Positions 4,537 through 6,137 of a stretch of DNA of 6,137 bases are shown here, piece by piece; the stretch's first letter is position 1, and the number at the start of each line of letters is the position of its first letter. Position numbers and translations under genes: made by a program. A model generated the notes under the pieces. That model did not search any database, was not told the DNA's origin, and worked only from the letters and a program-made list of their open reading frames with translations. Origin of the DNA: Sulfurihydrogenibium yellowstonense SS-5 (GTDB taxonomy: Bacteria > Aquificota > Aquificia > Aquificales > Hydrogenothermaceae); NCBI RefSeq assembly GCF_000173615.1, contig NZ_ABZS01000100.1, positions 1 to 6,137 on the forward strand, given 5' to 3'.

Positions 4537-6063
4537 TCATTCAAAAACAAAATCTTTATCTTTAAAGGAATATATCTCGTAAAGTAATCCATATAATCTT
4601 GAAATTAAATCTTCAGCATTTCTATCATCGCTTCGAGGCATGGTTCCGCACACCCTTACCTTTAATACCTCAAAAACTTTGTCTATTCGTATTTCCAAAT
4701 TAGATATTCTATCTTTAAGTTTTTTTAGTTTTAAAGGATTATCCCCTTCGTAAAGAATACCAAAAGTATTATTATCTATAATTGCTATAACATCATTTTC
4801 ACCTATACTACCTTTAATTGCATTTATTGCTTTATGAAATGCTTTCGTATAGGCTGAATAACCATGGTTGGAAAAAATATCTCTTAAACTTTCTATATAA
4901 ATTAAACCAGCGACAAAGTTTTTATTTTCTTTTTTATATTTATTGAAATAAAATCGTACATCAATCTCAAATTTCTTTTTATAAAGAAATTTTCCATCAT
5001 TGTTTTCAAAAGTCTTTAAATCTAAAACTTCTAATTCTGTTAAATTTTCTTTTAGTTCTGCCATAAAATTAGTAGATTTGTCTATAAGCTTTCTTAAGGT
5101 GTTATAAACTTTCATATCGTTGTTATTTATGGTCAAATAAAATCTTAAAATTTTTAAACCTTCTTCTAAGGACCCTAAAAAGTCATGATTTTCCGCTAAT
5201 AAAATTTTTATAATTTGTTTTAATTTTTTATCAACGACACAAACTTCTTGATTGTTAAAAACATTTTCTTTCAAGAATTTTTCTTTTAGTTTAAAAAATT
5301 CTTCGCTATTAAAATTTATGTTTAAGGAATGAGCAATAGCAAGAATTTCGAAGGTTTTTATAATATCATTTAAATTTTGTTTATTTTGAGAAAGCTCAAT
5401 AGCTTTTTTGAAAAATTCAATAAGTAAGCTATCATCCATTCTAATTTCAGCTTTTTCTAAAGCATTTTTTGATAGAAAATTTTCTTTAAAATACCAACCT
5501 TGAAAAAGTTTACCGCCTATGCTAATTAACTCATCTAACTCTTCTTTTGTTTCCACCTTTTCAAGAATTACATTAATATTGTTTTCGTTGCAAAAGCTTA
5601 CTATCTCTTTTACAACATTCAACATATTCACCCACAAAATTCTATCTATCTTAATACTTTCAATAACATTCTTGTAATTCATAAGTCTATCAAAGTTTGA
5701 TGAAACTGTTCCAAAATCATCAAGAGATACTTTGATGTTATTAACTAAGAAAAAGTTTAGAATTTCTTCTGCTTCCGGAGCATCATCTTCTAAAAGCTCT
5801 ATTATTACTTTTTCTTTGTTTTCGATTTTTGATAATTCTTTTAATATTTCTTCTTTAAACTTTAATATAGTTTTACCAGATAGATTTAGATGGTAGTGAG
5901 TAGTTGAGGTTTTTAACTCTTCTTTCAATAAATCAAGGTTCAGCTTAAAAGTTCTAAAGTCGATATCTTCGTTAACAATCAACTGAGGAAAATCTGCAAG
6001 AATTTCATATCCATAGATACTAAATTTACCATCTTCATACTTAATTATTGGCTCTTTTCTCAT
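4537..6063 (-). CDS. EAL-domain protein (putative cyclic-di-GMP phosphodiesterase) with C-terminal degenerate GGDEF-like region
   Basis: EAL domains cleave cyclic-di-GMP to pGpG, controlling motility and attachment. Residues about 8-205 form the EAL domain: E20 in GYEIL (in place of EAL), N60 in NLS, E89 in IELLE, D115-D116 in DDFG, K138 in IKIDR, E168 and E171 in EKVET (usual AEGVET), and Q188 in QGW. The metal and catalytic positions thus appear kept, although EIL and EKVET are unusual. Residues about 206-365 are helix-rich and not recognised. Residues about 370-508 resemble a GGDEF fold (GLIYIESL, then ENDVIAIIDNNTF, a late GLLYEIY helix). The signature is IDNNTF (429-434), so no cyclase activity is expected; it might bind nucleotide or serve in pairing. 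EAL before GGDEF reverses the usual order. No signal peptide or membrane segment is seen, so it is cytosolic. The ATG follows GGAAGGG by 7 nt and lies inside the 3' end of the upstream gene. Phosphodiesterase activity is likely but unproven. Confidence 0.88.
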   Translation of the reverse strand: MRKEPIIKYEDGKFSIYGYEILADFPQLIVNEDIDFRTFKLNLDLLKEELKTSTTHYHLNLSGKTILKFKEEILKELSKIENKEKVIIELLEDDAPEAEEILNFFLVNNIKVSLDDFGTVSSNFDRLMNYKNVIESIKIDRILWVNMLNVVKEIVSFCNENNINVILEKVETKEELDELISIGGKLFQGWYFKENFLSKNALEKAEIRMDDSLLIEFFKKAIELSQNKQNLNDIIKTFEILAIAHSLNINFNSEEFFKLKEKFLKENVFNNQEVCVVDKKLKQIIKILLAENHDFLGSLEEGLKILRFYLTINNNDMKVYNTLRKLIDKSTNFMAELKENLTELEVLDLKTFENNDGKFLYKKKFEIDVRFYFNKYKKENKNFVAGLIYIESLRDIFSNHGYSAYTKAFHKAINAIKGSIGENDVIAIIDNNTFGILYEGDNPLKLKKLKDRISNLEIRIDKVFEVLKVRVCGTMPRSDDRNAEDLISRLYGLLYEIYSFKDKDFVFE

Positions 6064-6137
6064 TTTTTAACCCTTCCATAATATTTACCTCACATTTGAA
6101 AAAACAAATTTCACATTTTGGCTTTTTGGTGCATAAT
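6041..6137 (-). CDS. 3' end of a four-cysteine protein, possibly endonuclease III-like (HhH-GPD); 5' end off window
   Basis: A frame open from the right edge codes 31 residues and stops with TAA at 6041-6043. It contains LCTKKPKCEICFFKCEVNI, so four cysteines are spaced C-x5-C-x2-C-x3-C, followed by 16 residues. Endonuclease III and related DNA glycosylases end with a [4Fe-4S] loop C-x6-C-x2-C-x5-C containing a similar KPxCxxC. That makes an Nth-type base-excision repair enzyme the best guess, but the spacing is shorter than in E. coli Nth and another metal-binding protein is possible. The last 23 nt overlap the start of the EAL gene in a different frame, so the two are likely co-transcribed and translationally coupled. 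The catalytic part lies outside the window. Confidence 0.5.
   Translation of the reverse strand, partial: LCTKKPKCEICFFKCEVNIMEGLKNEKRANN
6071..6077 (-). promoter_or_regulatory. Ribosome binding site of the EAL gene
   Basis: GGAAGGG on the minus strand ends 7 nt before the ATG at 6063. It lies within the coding sequence of the upstream four-cysteine gene and supports the chosen start. Confidence 0.55.

Noticed and set aside
6041..6078. Short upstream ORF (ATG at 6078 on the minus strand, 12 codons) competing with the EAL start, preceded by GAGGT
   Set aside because: The same frame stays open to the window edge and encodes the four-cysteine segment, so the ATG is better read as an internal Met of the upstream gene's C-terminus.

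Overview
The window looks like chromosomal housekeeping DNA from an AT-rich, probably thermophilic bacterium. AGA and ATA codons dominate and intergenic spacers are A/T-rich. Protein sequence style and the spacer repeats suggest Aquificota, most like Sulfurihydrogenibium or another member of the Hydrogenothermaceae. That placement is an inference from memory, not from a database search.

The left two thirds read on the + strand. The window opens inside mnmE (tRNA wobble-uridine modification GTPase, C-terminal 267 residues). It is followed 22 nt later by rho (transcription termination factor). A 295-nt spacer (2100-2394) holds a candidate terminator, a palindromic dispersed repeat and a good sigma70-type promoter. 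Then come rpmE (ribosomal protein L31, zinc-binding type, TTG start) and prfA (release factor 1). These two are separated only by a tandem stop, TAA-TAG, directly abutting the prfA ATG, and they share a reading frame. A tRNA-Arg(ACG) gene follows prfA after 20 nt. The common rho-rpmE-prfA order is kept, but prmC, which often follows prfA, is not next.

From 3770 to 4141 there is a repeat-rich non-coding spacer. It contains degenerate copies of the same dispersed repeat and a short GTGAGACGT direct repeat. A 57-codon + strand ORF with a good ribosome binding site lies at 4142-4315 (Lys/Glu-rich, function unknown). The convergent spacer 4316-4536 holds another half-repeat and an AATTCATGAATT palindrome.

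The right end reads on the - strand. A 508-residue protein has an N-terminal EAL (cyclic-di-GMP phosphodiesterase) domain, an unrecognised helical middle and a C-terminal region resembling a GGDEF domain that has lost its signature. Its start overlaps by 23 nt the 3' end of another gene entering from the right edge. The 31 visible residues of that gene carry four closely spaced cysteines, like the C-terminal iron-sulfur loop of endonuclease III-type DNA glycosylases.

Functionally the + strand genes are all part of information processing: tRNA modification, transcription termination, ribosome structure, translation termination and an arginine tRNA. The - strand pair is unrelated (signalling, possibly DNA repair). 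I found no CRISPR array, transposase, prophage or clearly new system. The most unusual points are the in-frame TAA-TAG-ATG junction before prfA, the divergent EAL/pseudo-GGDEF protein, the 57-residue ORF and the dispersed palindromic repeats.
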